From Microcaldota archaeon (GTDB lineage: Archaea > Micrarchaeota > Micrarchaeia > Norongarragalinales > UBA97): DNA of 64,000 bases. This document shows, in pieces, positions 43,080 through 52,107 of the stretch. A program made the position numbers and the translations under genes. Numbering within the stretch: the first letter of the stretch is position 1; every line of letters starts with the position of its first letter. The stretch lies in the NCBI GenBank assembly GCA_016194335.1, contig JACQBR010000017.1, forward strand, positions 1 to 64,000, in the 5' to 3' direction. Below the pieces are notes generated by a model that saw only the letters and a list, made by a program, of their open reading frames with translations, had not been told where the DNA came from and did not search any database.

Positions 43080-43346
43080 TCACTCCTCCAGCTGCTGCCA
43101 GAGCACGCGCTTCTTGAGGAGCAGGTCGCGCGCGGAGGCGTTGAGCAGGGTGGAGAGCCGCAGGGCCTCGTCGGGAGAGAGGCGGAACGACATTGCGCCG
43201 ATGGAGTTGGTAATCCTGAGGGCGACGATGCCGTCGCGCGGAAAGCCCTTCACCAACTGGGATGCCTCGCTCTCTATGCGCAGGGAGGTGCGGTGGGTCT
43301 CGCCCTTGTCGTCCTTGAACCAGTGGGTGATTTCATCTTCAATCAT
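43080..43346 (-). CDS. Small hypothetical protein, 88 residues
   Basis: A charged soluble protein (HWFKDDKGETHRTSLRIESEASQLV...LSPDEALRLSTLLNASARDLL) with mixed strands then a C-terminal helix. Not recognised. The ATG at 43346 has a TTTAAA box on the minus strand about 30 bp upstream (43379-43384), supporting a real, nearly leaderless gene. It lies upstream of vapBC on the same strand but has its own promoter. Confidence 0.6.
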   Translation of the reverse strand: MIEDEITHWFKDDKGETHRTSLRIESEASQLVKGFPRDGIVALRITNSIGAMSFRLSPDEALRLSTLLNASARDLLLKKRVLWQQLEE

Positions 43347-43526
43347 TTCCGTCCGGCATACGAAGGAAAATCGGCGTATTTAAACGAAAGGGAGGGTGGC
43401 TTGCCGGCCTTGCCACACCCCCTTCAAACGCCGCGGGCTTGAAAATGGCCTTATTGCCCAGATTGCCCTTCCTTCCCAAACGGTTAAAAATTACTGCCGA
43501 ATTATAAACTGGGGGATGATGCCATC

Positions 43527-43787
43527 ATGAGACAATTAGTAATCGCTTTTGCCCTTGCGGGAATCCTGCTTTTCGGATGCCTTGGGAGCGCGAGCAAGCC
43601 AACAGCTTCGGCAGTTTCACCCGCGCCTGGCAGTCAGGCGAGCGCCTCGCCCTCGGCAACTTCAGGTGCCCTGCAGGCGGATGCGCAGCAGGCGGCGCAG
43701 GAAAGCGGAGATGCGGCGCGGGCGCTTAACGACAGCGACATCCCCGCGCTTGACATCAGCGACGCCGACCTCAACGCCAGCCAGTAG
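43527..43787 (+). CDS. Small lipoprotein
   Basis: An 86-residue protein with a lipoprotein signal peptide, MRQLVIAFALAGILLFGCLG (lipobox LLFGC, Cys18), then an Ala/Ser/Pro-rich linker and an acidic C-terminus (DSDIPALDISDADLN). It is too short for a catalytic domain. It may be a surface-anchored acidic peptide. Not recognised. Confidence 0.65.
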   Translation: MRQLVIAFALAGILLFGCLGSASKPTASAVSPAPGSQASASPSATSGALQADAQQAAQESGDAARALNDSDIPALDISDADLNASQ

Positions 43788-43948
43788 GAAACAACGCCCG
43801 GCCTCCCCGATTGCCCACCCCCCGGCAGATGCGAATTGCCGACCACCGTACGCCCCCAGCTTTATTGCTCCTCCTCCCTTTTCCTCAAAACGTTTATTAG
43901 TGGCGGGGTGCATAATTTGTTGGTAAGCTATTTTTCGGTGTCCTCTGG

Positions 43949-44434
43949 GTGAACCAATCCACCGTCAAGCCGTTGAACAAGCAGTGGCTGACCTCGTTTA
44001 GGAAGGAAAAAAAGCTTGATGACTATCTGCTCGTGGGCGACCCGCTGATCCAGTGGATTTCCGCCAAGGGCGAGTGGAGAAAGCTGGCAGTCCGCTGCAC
44101 CGCGGTGGAGTGCCTGGTGATCCTCAAGCACGCCAAGTACAGCCGCAGGCTTCACATTGTGGTGCGGGGCAAGGGCGGGGAATACAGCAACTTCGCCGAG
44201 GCGCTCGGGGAGCTCATATTCCTCACGGACAGGCTGGCAAAGAACGATTACGTCGCGTTCGCATTCCCGCAGAGCATGCGTGACCTGGTAATTTCGCAGG
44301 CGCAGAACATGCCTGCAAACTGGAGGAAGCTCGAAAAGACGTTCAACTGCGCCTTCGTGTTCTTCGTCCCCGAAACTGCCGGCAAGGAAGTGGAGCAGCT
44401 TGAATGGAGGGATGTCCTGAAGCAGAAGGTGTAG
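43949..44434 (+). CDS. Hypothetical protein, 161 residues
   Basis: A soluble alpha/beta protein from GTG 43949 with DDYLLVGDPLIQWISAKGEW, LVILKHAKYSRRLHIVVRGKGGEYS and VFFVPETAGKEVEQLEWRDVL. I do not recognise the family. It ends 4 bp before the metallo-beta-lactamase-fold gene, so they are probably co-transcribed. Confidence 0.65.
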   Translation: MNQSTVKPLNKQWLTSFRKEKKLDDYLLVGDPLIQWISAKGEWRKLAVRCTAVECLVILKHAKYSRRLHIVVRGKGGEYSNFAEALGELIFLTDRLAKNDYVAFAFPQSMRDLVISQAQNMPANWRKLEKTFNCAFVFFVPETAGKEVEQLEWRDVLKQKV

Positions 44435-44438
44435 GCAG

Positions 44439-45119
44439 GTGGCCGAATCTTCGGTTAGGTTGAATGGAATCGAGCTCGTCTGGCTCAATCACGCTTCTTT
44501 TAAGGTCAAGGACGCGTCGGGCCGGACCGTACTGTACACCGACCCGTTCGTAATCGAAAAAAAACCCGACCGCGCGGAAATCGCCCTCGTCACCCACGCG
44601 CACTATGACCACTGCGCCGTGCAAAACATAGTGCGGATAACCGACGCGGGCTCCTCGGTGGTTTGCGCAGGGGATTGCGCCGAACTCCTGCGGGGGAAGG
44701 TCAAGTCGAAATTAATCGCCATTTCGCCCGGGGACGGCATTCAAGCCGGAGGGATTGCCGTAGAGGCGGTGCACGCCTACAACCTCACAAAGCCGTTCCA
44801 CCCCAAGGGCAGGGGGGTCGGGTACGTCTTCAACATCGGGGGAGTGAAAATCTACCACGCGGGGGACACGGACTTCACCCCCGAAATGAGCCAACTAAAA
44901 GGAAAGGCGGACGTCGCGCTGCTCCCCATAGGGGGGAAGTACACGATGGACGCGAAAGAAGCCGCAGCGGCGGCGAATGAAATCAGGCCAAAAATCGCCG
45001 TCCCGATGCACTACGGCTTCCTGCTGCCGGACACGGCAGGGAACCCGGGGCAATTTGCGGACCGGGTGAAAAAGGGAATCGAAGTGAAAATTCTCACCCC
45101 GCTTGTGAAGCGTGACTGA
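44439..45119 (+). CDS. Metallo-beta-lactamase-fold hydrolase (UPF0173-like)
   Basis: A 226-residue protein with the fold's metal site: THAHYDHC (HxHxDH), HAGDTDF, and PMHYGFLLPDTAGNP near the C-terminus. These spacings match UPF0173-type L-ascorbate-lactonase-like hydrolases. The true substrate is unknown. GTG 44439 is preceded by AGGCAGGTGG-type sequence at the end of the previous gene. Confidence 0.88.
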   Translation: MAESSVRLNGIELVWLNHASFKVKDASGRTVLYTDPFVIEKKPDRAEIALVTHAHYDHCAVQNIVRITDAGSSVVCAGDCAELLRGKVKSKLIAISPGDGIQAGGIAVEAVHAYNLTKPFHPKGRGVGYVFNIGGVKIYHAGDTDFTPEMSQLKGKADVALLPIGGKYTMDAKEAAAAANEIRPKIAVPMHYGFLLPDTAGNPGQFADRVKKGIEVKILTPLVKRD

Positions 45120-45167
45120 ACAAATCACGCGAATCATTTTCAAAAAACAAAGGAGTTGCAAAAAAAA

Positions 45168-46604
45168 GTGGAAACGCATCATCAGCATAAGGAAAGCGGG
45201 GAAACCGCCCCGGCCGCCCACTCGGGCTTCGAGGGACTGGGACTGAGCAAGCCGCTTCTGGACGCAGTGAGGGAAAAGGGATTCGCCACCCCAACGCCGA
45301 TACAGGAACAGACCATCCCCCTTTCCCTGGCGGGAAGGGACGTAATCGGCCAGGCACAGACCGGAACCGGAAAGACGGCTGCATTCGGCCTTACCATCCT
45401 GCAAAAGATTTCGCCAGAATTGCCGGCGGTGCAGGCGGTGATTCTCACGCCCACGCGCGAGCTTGCGGTGCAGGTTTCAAGGGAGATTGCCGAACTGAGC
45501 AAGCACAGCCACGCCCATGTCGCGCTTCTTTACGGAGGGCAGGACATCCAGCCCCAAATCAGGGCGCTCGCGCGGGGAGTGCAGGTCGTCGTTGGAACCC
45601 CGGGAAGGATCCTCGACCACCTGGAAAGGAGGACTCTTGACACCAGCCACGTGGCAATCGCCGTGCTTGACGAGGCGGACCGCATGCTCGACATGGGATT
45701 CGTCGACGACGTTGAAAGAATCCTTTCCACCATGCCGCCCGCGGGCAAGCGCCAGACGATGCTCTTCTCCGCAACCGTGCCTTCCGAAATCCTCTCCCTC
45801 GCGCGCAAGCACATGCACAACCCGGCAATCGTGAAGACCAGTGAAGAAAAGCTCACGCTTGACGCCATCGAGCAGTTCTACATCGAAGCTGACCGGAACC
45901 TCAAGCCCAAGGCGCTTGCCGCGCTCTTTGCCACCGAAAAGCCCGAGTCGGCAATCGTATTCTGCCGCACGAAAAGGGGCGCCGACGGCGTGGCGCACCT
46001 GCTCAAGGGCTACGGCTTCAACGCGCGCGCGATGCACGGCAACCTCACGCAAAACAAGCGGGAGAAAGTGCTCAGCGAATTCCGCGCAGGAGGCACGGAC
46101 ATAATGGTTGCAACCGACGTTGCCGGAAGGGGGCTGGACATCACCGGCGTCACGCACGTGGTGAACTACGACATGCCGGCTGACTCCGACACCTACGTGC
46201 ACCGCATCGGCAGGACGGGAAGGGCGGGCGCGAGCGGAAAGGCATTCACCTTCGCAACCAACCTCGAGGAAGTGCGCGACCTCAAATCCACCGCGGCGCG
46301 CACCGGCTCGATAATCACCCATCTTAAGGTCAACCTCGACGCCGCGCCGCCGTTCAAGCGCGTGGAACGCGAATACGAAGAACGCCCCCGCGACGCAAGG
46401 GGAAGTCGGGGCGGAAGGCCCGGCGGCTTTGGCGGAAGGCCGCGTTACGGCGGTTCCGGGGGGCGGCCTCAAGGGCGCTCCGGCTCGGGAGGAGGCTACG
46501 GCCACTCGGGCGGAAGGCCGAGCGGCCATTCAAGCCAAGGCTCACGCGGCGGGCCCAGGAGGGGCGGCGGATTCCAGCGCTACAGCGCAGGCTGGGAGAA
46601 ATAG
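45168..46604 (+). CDS. DEAD-box RNA helicase with Gly/Arg-rich tail
   Basis: The 478-residue helicase has Q motif and motifs PTPIQEQ, AQTGTGKT (I), PTRELAVQ (Ia), TPGR (Ib), DEAD (II), SAT (III), ATDVAGRGLD (V) and HRIGRTGR (VI). The C-terminal tail (about 90 residues) is an RGG/GGRP-rich low-complexity region, a feature of RNA-binding helicases such as CsdA or Ded1. It probably unwinds rRNA or mRNA, perhaps during cold adaptation. Either GTG 45168 or TTG 45156 could start it; GGAG at 45152-45155 favours GTG. Confidence 0.93.
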   Translation: METHHQHKESGETAPAAHSGFEGLGLSKPLLDAVREKGFATPTPIQEQTIPLSLAGRDVIGQAQTGTGKTAAFGLTILQKISPELPAVQAVILTPTRELAVQVSREIAELSKHSHAHVALLYGGQDIQPQIRALARGVQVVVGTPGRILDHLERRTLDTSHVAIAVLDEADRMLDMGFVDDVERILSTMPPAGKRQTMLFSATVPSEILSLARKHMHNPAIVKTSEEKLTLDAIEQFYIEADRNLKPKALAALFATEKPESAIVFCRTKRGADGVAHLLKGYGFNARAMHGNLTQNKREKVLSEFRAGGTDIMVATDVAGRGLDITGVTHVVNYDMPADSDTYVHRIGRTGRAGASGKAFTFATNLEEVRDLKSTAARTGSIITHLKVNLDAAPPFKRVEREYEERPRDARGSRGGRPGGFGGRPRYGGSGGRPQGRSGSGGGYGHSGGRPSGHSSQGSRGGPRRGGGFQRYSAGWEK

Positions 46605-46633
46605 CTCTCTGAACCCCTATTGCGGCGCCGGCC

Positions 46634-47137
46634 CTAACTCCGGGATTTTCGCGAAACCGGCGCTCTTTTTTTCCTTGAAGATTTTCTTAAGGAAACCCCG
46701 GCTGCGCCCCTCTTACCTGCATGGCTGCGGTTATTTGCGGGTTTTCCCTTTGGGGCCCGCCCCGCCGGCGTTCTTCGCGGGACGCCCGGTTTTCCTTTTG
46801 GAGATGCGCGCCCCGATGCGCTTCCCGATGCACCCGCCCCAACGCGCCTCACGCCTACCCCCATCAAGGTAATTTTGCTATCGTGGTCAATGAGCTGCAT
46901 CGGCTTTGCGCAGTGCATAGGCCGCTTGGTAATGTGGCCGCGGGCGCCCTTTTTAGCACCGCAGTGGGTGCAGACGAATTCCAGCGATGCGGCATGCCGG
47001 CCTGACGCGCTTGCGGCGGTGTTCTCGCCATCGTCATCGGCGTATTCCCTCTCGAAACCCTGCTCCCTCTGGGCATCGGCCTCTTCCGCCTCCCACTCCT
47101 CTTCCTCGCCTATAGCCTCGCTGACGTTTCTTGCCAT
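46634..47137 (-). CDS. Acidic-Zn-basic low-complexity hypothetical protein
   Basis: The 167-residue protein has three parts. The N-terminus is very acidic (IGEEEEWEAEEADAQREQ). The middle has a possible zinc knuckle, VCTHCGAKKGARGHITKRPMHC. The C-terminus is Arg/Lys/Gly/Pro-rich (SPKGKPGVPRRTPAGRAPKGKP) and looks nucleic-acid-binding. I do not recognise it. The predicted frame starts with ATG 47137. It is convergent with the helicase gene. Confidence 0.6.
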   Translation of the reverse strand: MARNVSEAIGEEEEWEAEEADAQREQGFEREYADDDGENTAASASGRHAASLEFVCTHCGAKKGARGHITKRPMHCAKPMQLIDHDSKITLMGVGVRRVGAGASGSASGRASPKGKPGVPRRTPAGRAPKGKPANNRSHAGKRGAAGVSLRKSSRKKRAPVSRKSRS

Positions 47138-47318
47138 AATGGAAAATCACCACCTGTTGATGCCGGCGCGGGTGCAAATTGCCCAACGGCTTTTGCGCCA
47201 ATGAAAGAAGCGGGCGGGGCAATAAAAGGAATCGGTTTGAAAAAACGCAAGTTTGAAACGGGTTGGAAAGGAAGGCGGTTAAAAAAAGGGAACGGGGGGA
47301 AACTTGCCCCCTGGTTTT

Positions 47319-47477
47319 TTATGAGCTTGCAAGGTTCTTGCCCTTGACTACCTTCCAGATTTTCTTCGTCATCTCACTCGGCGTGATTGCCGAAGTTCCG
47401 AACACTTCGCCCAAGGTCATGTCCTTGACTTTCGCGAAGCTGATGGTGTACCCGCCGAAAGGCTTTCTTGCTGCCAT
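47319..47477 (-). CDS. Small 52-residue protein resembling a SWIB/MDM2-like fragment
   Basis: The reverse strand from ATG 47477 encodes MAARKPFGGYTISFAKVKDM, then TLGEVFGTSAITPSEMTKKIWKV and VKGKNLASS. The TPSEMTKKIWKVVKGKNL part resembles the SWIB-domain helix pair (sRtEvtkklWeYIkknnL). It is too short for a full SWIB domain. A hairpin GGGGG/CCCCC with T-run downstream (minus strand) looks like a terminator. It may be a small chromatin- or RNA-associated protein; the similarity is by eye. Confidence 0.6.
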   Translation of the reverse strand: MAARKPFGGYTISFAKVKDMTLGEVFGTSAITPSEMTKKIWKVVKGKNLASS

Positions 47478-47674
47478 GTTTTTCACCAACTCCTATGTTG
47501 TCTTTTTGAGGCCGAAATGGGTTTAGCGTGACCCCGCCCGCCCTCGCAGATTCTTAACGCACGAGGGCTTTTAAGGCTATTCTTAGAGGTAAAAACGCAA
47601 AGTTCCCTCGCAAAAACGGGGCGAAACGGAAATGTGCGCGGAATAGGAAAAATTATTGAAAGGAAAAAAAGAAT

Positions 47675-47690
47675 AAAAAAAAACGGCGGC
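47675..47690 (-). terminator. T-run terminator of the Ala-rich secreted protein gene
   Basis: Directly after the stop at 47692-47694 the minus strand carries GGCCGCCGTTTTTTTTTATTC, a GC-rich element followed by nine T. Oligo-T is the standard archaeal termination signal. Confidence 0.5.
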
Positions 47691-47691
47691 C

Positions 47692-48924
47692 TCAACTGGC
47701 GCCTGCCGAGACTGACGGGCTTGCTCCCGCACTAACCGAAACCGACGGGCTCGCCAAAGCGGAGGCGCTCGCCCCTACGGAAGCCGACGCTCGCGCCGAC
47801 TCTCCCTCTGAAGCCCCGATGCTTTCAGTAGGCTCTGCCGTCTCCCCCCCATTCACTTCAGCCCCGGTTGAGAGCGACTGCTGCACCAGGAGCATCATCC
47901 TAACCGCCCACGCAAGGTGGTTGAGCCGGAAGGAAGCCTCCGCGGGGGTGATTGTGGATGACTGGAGCGCCTGCAGGTCCGCCTTCAGCTTAGAGTCGAG
48001 CGATTCGAGCTTGGAGGTGTCCTTGCCCTGCGACGCAAGCCCGGCAATGCTGGCTTCAATCTTGGCCTGGAGCGCGCCGTATCTTGAAACTATCGTTGAA
48101 ACGCGCTTGGCAAGAATCTCCTGCCGGATTCTCTCCTTGAACTCGACCCACTTTGCGTTGAACTCGTCAATCAAGGCCTTGCGGGCATCAACTGTGGTCG
48201 CGGCATCCCACCTCGCCTGGGCGGACTGGGCGTATGCCTTTATTTCGGCGGAAAGGTTGGCCGAGACGTATCCCTGCGCCTCAAGGTGGCCCACTGTCGT
48301 AACAATGCGGACAAGCTGGCCGACAACGTGGGCCTTTACTGCGGCCCTGTATTCCCCGCGCTCGCGGGCATTGAGCTCGCCTTTAGCCTCGGCAAGGGTT
48401 TTTCTTGCGGCCTTGACCCGCTCCTCCGCGGCCTTGAAATTCTCCCTCGCCTTGACCGCCTCCTGCCGCGCCGCCATCACGCGGGCGGCCGCTTCCGCCC
48501 TCACGGTGGCGTTTTCCTCGCCTTCACCGCCAACGGAAGATGATTCCGCGCGCCTGGCCAACTGGCCGGCCGCCCTCTCCTCGAACGCCTCGGCTTTTCC
48601 CCCGGCTTTGGCAAGGGCGCGCTCGCGGTTTTCCTCAGCCCTCGCGGCCGTGCGGGCTTCATTCCTTGCAATTACCGCTTTAACGCGGCTCAAGCCGCGC
48701 AAGGCGCCGCCCGCATTGCCATTAACTGATGCTGATGCCGAAGCCGTGCCTTCAACTACACCCGCAATGGGAGAAGCCGAAGCGGCTACACCCCCGTCCG
48801 CTGAGGCGGAAGCGCCCGCATCGGCGCTGGCTGCCACGGCATAAACCATCGGGACCGCCCCAGCCATGAGAAGACATGAAAGAAGGGCCAAACCGAAGAA
48901 TCTTTTCCAAACATCCCGAGCCAC
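47692..48924 (-). CDS. Secreted Ala-rich coiled-coil protein
   Basis: A 410-residue protein with a signal peptide (residues about 8-30, LALLSCLLMAGAVPMVYAVA), Ala/Ser-rich low-complexity ends and a long charged coiled coil (about 75-330, with repeated ARxExxRxxAxAxA and EERVKAARKTLAEAK heptads). The C-terminal tail is Ser/Ala/Val/Gly repeats (SVSVSAGASPSVSAGAS). It looks like a secreted stalk or S-layer-associated protein. No domain hit is visible. Confidence 0.6.
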   Translation of the reverse strand: MARDVWKRFFGLALLSCLLMAGAVPMVYAVAASADAGASASADGGVAASASPIAGVVEGTASASASVNGNAGGALRGLSRVKAVIARNEARTAARAEENRERALAKAGGKAEAFEERAAGQLARRAESSSVGGEGEENATVRAEAAARVMAARQEAVKARENFKAAEERVKAARKTLAEAKGELNARERGEYRAAVKAHVVGQLVRIVTTVGHLEAQGYVSANLSAEIKAYAQSAQARWDAATTVDARKALIDEFNAKWVEFKERIRQEILAKRVSTIVSRYGALQAKIEASIAGLASQGKDTSKLESLDSKLKADLQALQSSTITPAEASFRLNHLAWAVRMMLLVQQSLSTGAEVNGGETAEPTESIGASEGESARASASVGASASALASPSVSVSAGASPSVSAGAS

Positions 48925-48982
48925 TTAACATCACCCGCAATAAGCGACGCCGGGATACTTTTTAACCATTCTTTCACGATTA

Positions 48983-49036
48983 CCCCGCCGTTAAGCTTTA
49001 GCGGGGATGCTAATGCCGAATAAAGCTTTAGGCATT
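48983..49036. repeat. Tandem hairpins with self-complementary AAGCTT loops
   Basis: CCCCGC (48983-48988) pairs with GCGGGG (49001-49006) around a loop containing TTAAGCTTTA. AATGCC (49012-49017) pairs with GGCATT (49031-49036) around a loop containing TAAAGCTTTA. The loops each hold the palindrome AAGCTT. The pair lies in the divergent intergenic region between 48924 and 49088, and could be an operator array or a kissing-loop RNA element. Confidence 0.45.
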
Positions 49037-49087
49037 CGCCTAATGAGAAAACAAGGCTAATTAATCCGACTGGGGTTCAGTAAGGCT

Positions 49088-49939
49088 ATGGGATGCCTAA
49101 CCGCCTTGGCCATCGTGGCCGGCGTAATTTCTTTTGCAGCTGCCGCCACCCTCTACGGCACGGTGTTCGACTCCGAACTGCGCCCCCTGCCCGCGCTCGT
49201 GAGCATCAACTCCCAACCTGCGCAAACGGTCGGGGCAACAAACGGCTCTTACGCCCTGGAAGTGCCGCAAGGCCGGTTCACCATTTCCGTGTTCGGCGTT
49301 GAAAACCCAAACGGCCTCAGGGAAAACAGGACCCTCACCGTTCCGGACCCGAACGGAAAGTACGAACTCGATTTCATCCTCCTCTCCAACGCCACTGATG
49401 GAAATGGGCTCTCACAGGCTCTTAGTGAACTGTCGGAAATTTCTCCGCTCCCCCGCCAGCCGGTTGATGCACAGGCAATCGACGGGCCGGCAGTTCGGGA
49501 ATGGGACTGGCGTACTGCTGCGCTCTTCCTGTTCCTGCTCGCCGCCGCAGCCGCCGCATATTTCCATTGGAAGGGAAACGCCGGGAACAATTACGCAAAA
49601 CGGGAGGGCGCGACGGATGGACTGCGCGCCCAAACCGATGAAAACCCGGAAGATAGCGCTGATTCTATGGAACGTAAACAAGCGCAAATGGCGGCACAAA
49701 GCCCAACCGCCGCCCAGAACGAACTGCCAGCCACGCCCCCGGAAGCCCTTTTGGCCGAGGAGAGGGAAGTGCTCGAACAATTGGCCCTATCCGGGGGGAT
49801 TCTCACGCAAAAGGACCTGCGGAAACGCCTGCCCTACGGCGAGGCGCGGGTGAGCCTCCTGCTCAGCGCGCTTGAAAAGCAAGGTAAAATCAGGCGCATC
49901 AAGCAGGGAAGGGGGAACATCATCAAACGCATGGGCTGA
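49088..49939 (+). CDS. Membrane-anchored winged-helix regulator with extracellular domain
   Basis: The 283-residue protein has a signal peptide (AIVAGVISFAAAATLYGTVF), a carboxypeptidase-regulatory-like extracellular domain (about 20-100, DSELRPLPALVSINSQPAQTVG), a membrane helix (about 142-163, AALFLFLLAAAAAAYFHW). The cytoplasmic tail ends in a winged helix (about 222-283, EEREVLEQLALSGGILTQKDLRKRL...). Archaeal proteins with this layout are thought to transmit envelope signals to DNA. The 5' region contains the tandem hairpins. Confidence 0.7.
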   Translation: MGCLTALAIVAGVISFAAAATLYGTVFDSELRPLPALVSINSQPAQTVGATNGSYALEVPQGRFTISVFGVENPNGLRENRTLTVPDPNGKYELDFILLSNATDGNGLSQALSELSEISPLPRQPVDAQAIDGPAVREWDWRTAALFLFLLAAAAAAYFHWKGNAGNNYAKREGATDGLRAQTDENPEDSADSMERKQAQMAAQSPTAAQNELPATPPEALLAEEREVLEQLALSGGILTQKDLRKRLPYGEARVSLLLSALEKQGKIRRIKQGRGNIIKRMG

Positions 49940-50086
49940 CGCGCGCGAATGGCGGCAACGGGAAACGCGACAACCCAGGGAACGGCGGCTGGCGCGCCGC
50001 CCGCAAGCCGTTGTTGGACTTAAAACACTTTGTGCCATATTACTAGTTTCATTCCTGCCAACAGGAACGAAGGCTTCGGAAGCAAA

Positions 50087-51616
50087 ATGAGACTCATTCC
50101 CGCCACGATGGCCACGCAGCATCCCGACAACGCAGGCGCGCCAGCGTGGCTTAGGGAAGGCGGGGGCTTCATCAACGCCTGGCGCGAGGTGGACGAGTGC
50201 GCCAAGTCATTTTGCGAGCTGGGCTGCACCGAGTATATGTGGGACTGGGAAGGCAAGCACGTTGACGAGGCGGTAGTTGAGAGGCTGCTTGAGGGGAACT
50301 TCCAGTTTTTCAGGCAGAAACAGCTTGGCAGGGACGTGTTCCTTACATACCGCCTTCCCAACGTGTGGGTGGAAAAGGGATACCGCATAGCAAGGGCGTT
50401 TGTCAACATCATCTCGTCCAACGACATCGCCTGCGAACTGGGCCTGCACGCGCCTCCGGTTTTCGAGACAATCCTCCCCCTCACCACCCAGGGAAGGCAG
50501 ACTTTCCTCATCAAGAAAAACTACGCCGAGGTGGCCAAGGCCCTGCGGCTTTCGGGGCTGCAGAAGACTTTCGACCTCGCGCGCGAGGCGGGGCCGGAAC
50601 AGATTGACGTCATCCCCCTAATCGAACACCCCGACTTTCTCCTGCAAACCGGCGCGATTCTCGAGGAGTACTCCATGCTCGTTTCCGAAGACGGCGGCGC
50701 GGGGGAACTTGCGTACATCCGGCCGTTCATCGCAAGAAGCGACCCGGCGCTCAACAACGGAATCGTCGCCGCCACCTTGTCCGCCAAGGCCAGCTTGAGC
50801 GAGTGCGAAAAATTCTCCGAAACAAGCGGCATTCCCGTGCATCCGATGATTGGCGTGGGCTCCCTGCACTTCCGCGGCGGGCTTTCCCCCGAAAAGCTCG
50901 GCTCCTTCACTGACGAATATGCAGGCGTGCGCACGGTGACGATACAAAGCGCGTTCCGCTATGACTACGGCGAGAGGGAAGTGAAGGCCGCAATCGGGAA
51001 ACTGAATTCGCAATTGAGCGGGAGGAAAGCGGGGGTGCTTGACGCTGGCGAAATGGAGAAACTGGCACGGCTGGTGCAGCTCTTCTCAACCCACTACCAG
51101 AAGACGGTGGAAGCGGTTGCCGACGACATCAACGCCATTGCAAAATTCATCCCCGCGCGGCGCGAGCGCAAGCAGCACGTGGGGCTCTTCGGCTATTCGA
51201 GAAAAGTGAGCGGAAAGGCGCTGCCCCGCGCAATCGGCTTCACCGCGGCAATGTACTCGTTTGGCGTGCCGCCTGAATTCATCGGCCTCGGCGCCGCATT
51301 GCGGGAGGCGGAAGGCAAGGGGCTCACCGACGCGCTTGAGGAGAACTATCGCGGCCTGCGGAGCATGATTGAAGAGGCGGGAAGGTTCATCAACCACGAG
51401 AACCTCACGATTCTTGCGAACAAGGCGGGCTGGAAGTTTGTGGAGAATGACGTCAAGCTTGCTGAAGAATGGCTTGGAAAACCACTTGGCCCGCAAACGG
51501 CGGAAGAACTCGCGCACAGGAACGCCACCAGCAACATCCTCATGCTCTACTCAAGCGGCAAGGACTGCACCGCGGACATCACCCGCGCGGCGCAAATCAG
51601 GAAGAGCATGGGATGA
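50087..51616 (+). CDS. ppcA: Phosphoenolpyruvate carboxylase, archaeal type
   Basis: PEPC makes oxaloacetate from PEP and bicarbonate, feeding amino acid synthesis. The 509-residue protein starts MRLIPATMATQHPDNAGAPAW, the archaeal-type signature, and continues with YMWDWEGKHVDE and the basic RYDYGEREVKAAI and ATMYSFGVPPEFIGLG segments. This type is half the length of bacterial PEPC. ATG 50087 is the conserved start. With apgM and enolase nearby, the window holds a local lower-glycolysis/anaplerosis set. Confidence 0.94.
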   Translation: MRLIPATMATQHPDNAGAPAWLREGGGFINAWREVDECAKSFCELGCTEYMWDWEGKHVDEAVVERLLEGNFQFFRQKQLGRDVFLTYRLPNVWVEKGYRIARAFVNIISSNDIACELGLHAPPVFETILPLTTQGRQTFLIKKNYAEVAKALRLSGLQKTFDLAREAGPEQIDVIPLIEHPDFLLQTGAILEEYSMLVSEDGGAGELAYIRPFIARSDPALNNGIVAATLSAKASLSECEKFSETSGIPVHPMIGVGSLHFRGGLSPEKLGSFTDEYAGVRTVTIQSAFRYDYGEREVKAAIGKLNSQLSGRKAGVLDAGEMEKLARLVQLFSTHYQKTVEAVADDINAIAKFIPARRERKQHVGLFGYSRKVSGKALPRAIGFTAAMYSFGVPPEFIGLGAALREAEGKGLTDALEENYRGLRSMIEEAGRFINHENLTILANKAGWKFVENDVKLAEEWLGKPLGPQTAEELAHRNATSNILMLYSSGKDCTADITRAAQIRKSMG

Positions 51617-51704
51617 AAGGTGCACTTTCCCCCTCCCGAAAACGGCGCAGGCTCGCTGAAACTTCTGAAAAGATTGACGAAACGAAAATGAGGGAAAACT
51701 GATT

Positions 51705-52037
51705 TTACGCAAACCTTCGCGGGAGGGGCAGGATGTCGCCGCATTTCCTGCAGGTTTTTTCCTTGCGCTTGTAGTTGAGCTCGAACTCCTTCCCGCCGCA
51801 ATTGGGGCACACGCTCGCCTGCTGGGAGTGGAAGCTCCTCCACGCGCCCTTGCCGTCGCCGTAAACAAGGCGGGAGGGCGGGCGGGGCGCGTGATGGCCG
51901 GCTGGCGCGCCGGGTTGGGGCTCCTCCTTCCCCCTCTGCTGGAATTCCCTGATGTCGGTGGAATCGCAACGCGGACATTTTTTCGCCTCGTTGGCGGCGA
52001 AGCGGAAGTTGCAGTTTGAACAGGAATAAACAGCCAT
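51705..52037 (-). CDS. Two-zinc-ribbon protein
   Basis: A 110-residue protein with an N-terminal zinc ribbon (YSCSNCNFRFAANEAKKCPRC), a Pro/Gln-rich linker and a second ribbon (SVCPNCGGKEFELNYKRKEKTCRKCG). Double-ribbon small proteins in archaea often act in transcription or RNA metabolism. Specific function unknown. Confidence 0.7.
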   Translation of the reverse strand: MAVYSCSNCNFRFAANEAKKCPRCDSTDIREFQQRGKEEPQPGAPAGHHAPRPPSRLVYGDGKGAWRSFHSQQASVCPNCGGKEFELNYKRKEKTCRKCGDILPLPRRFA

Positions 52038-52107
52038 ACTTAATTTAGGGAAATGGCTGATAATAAAATAGTTGGTTCTTTGGCGCGAAGGCGGGGGCGT
52101 GCTTAAA

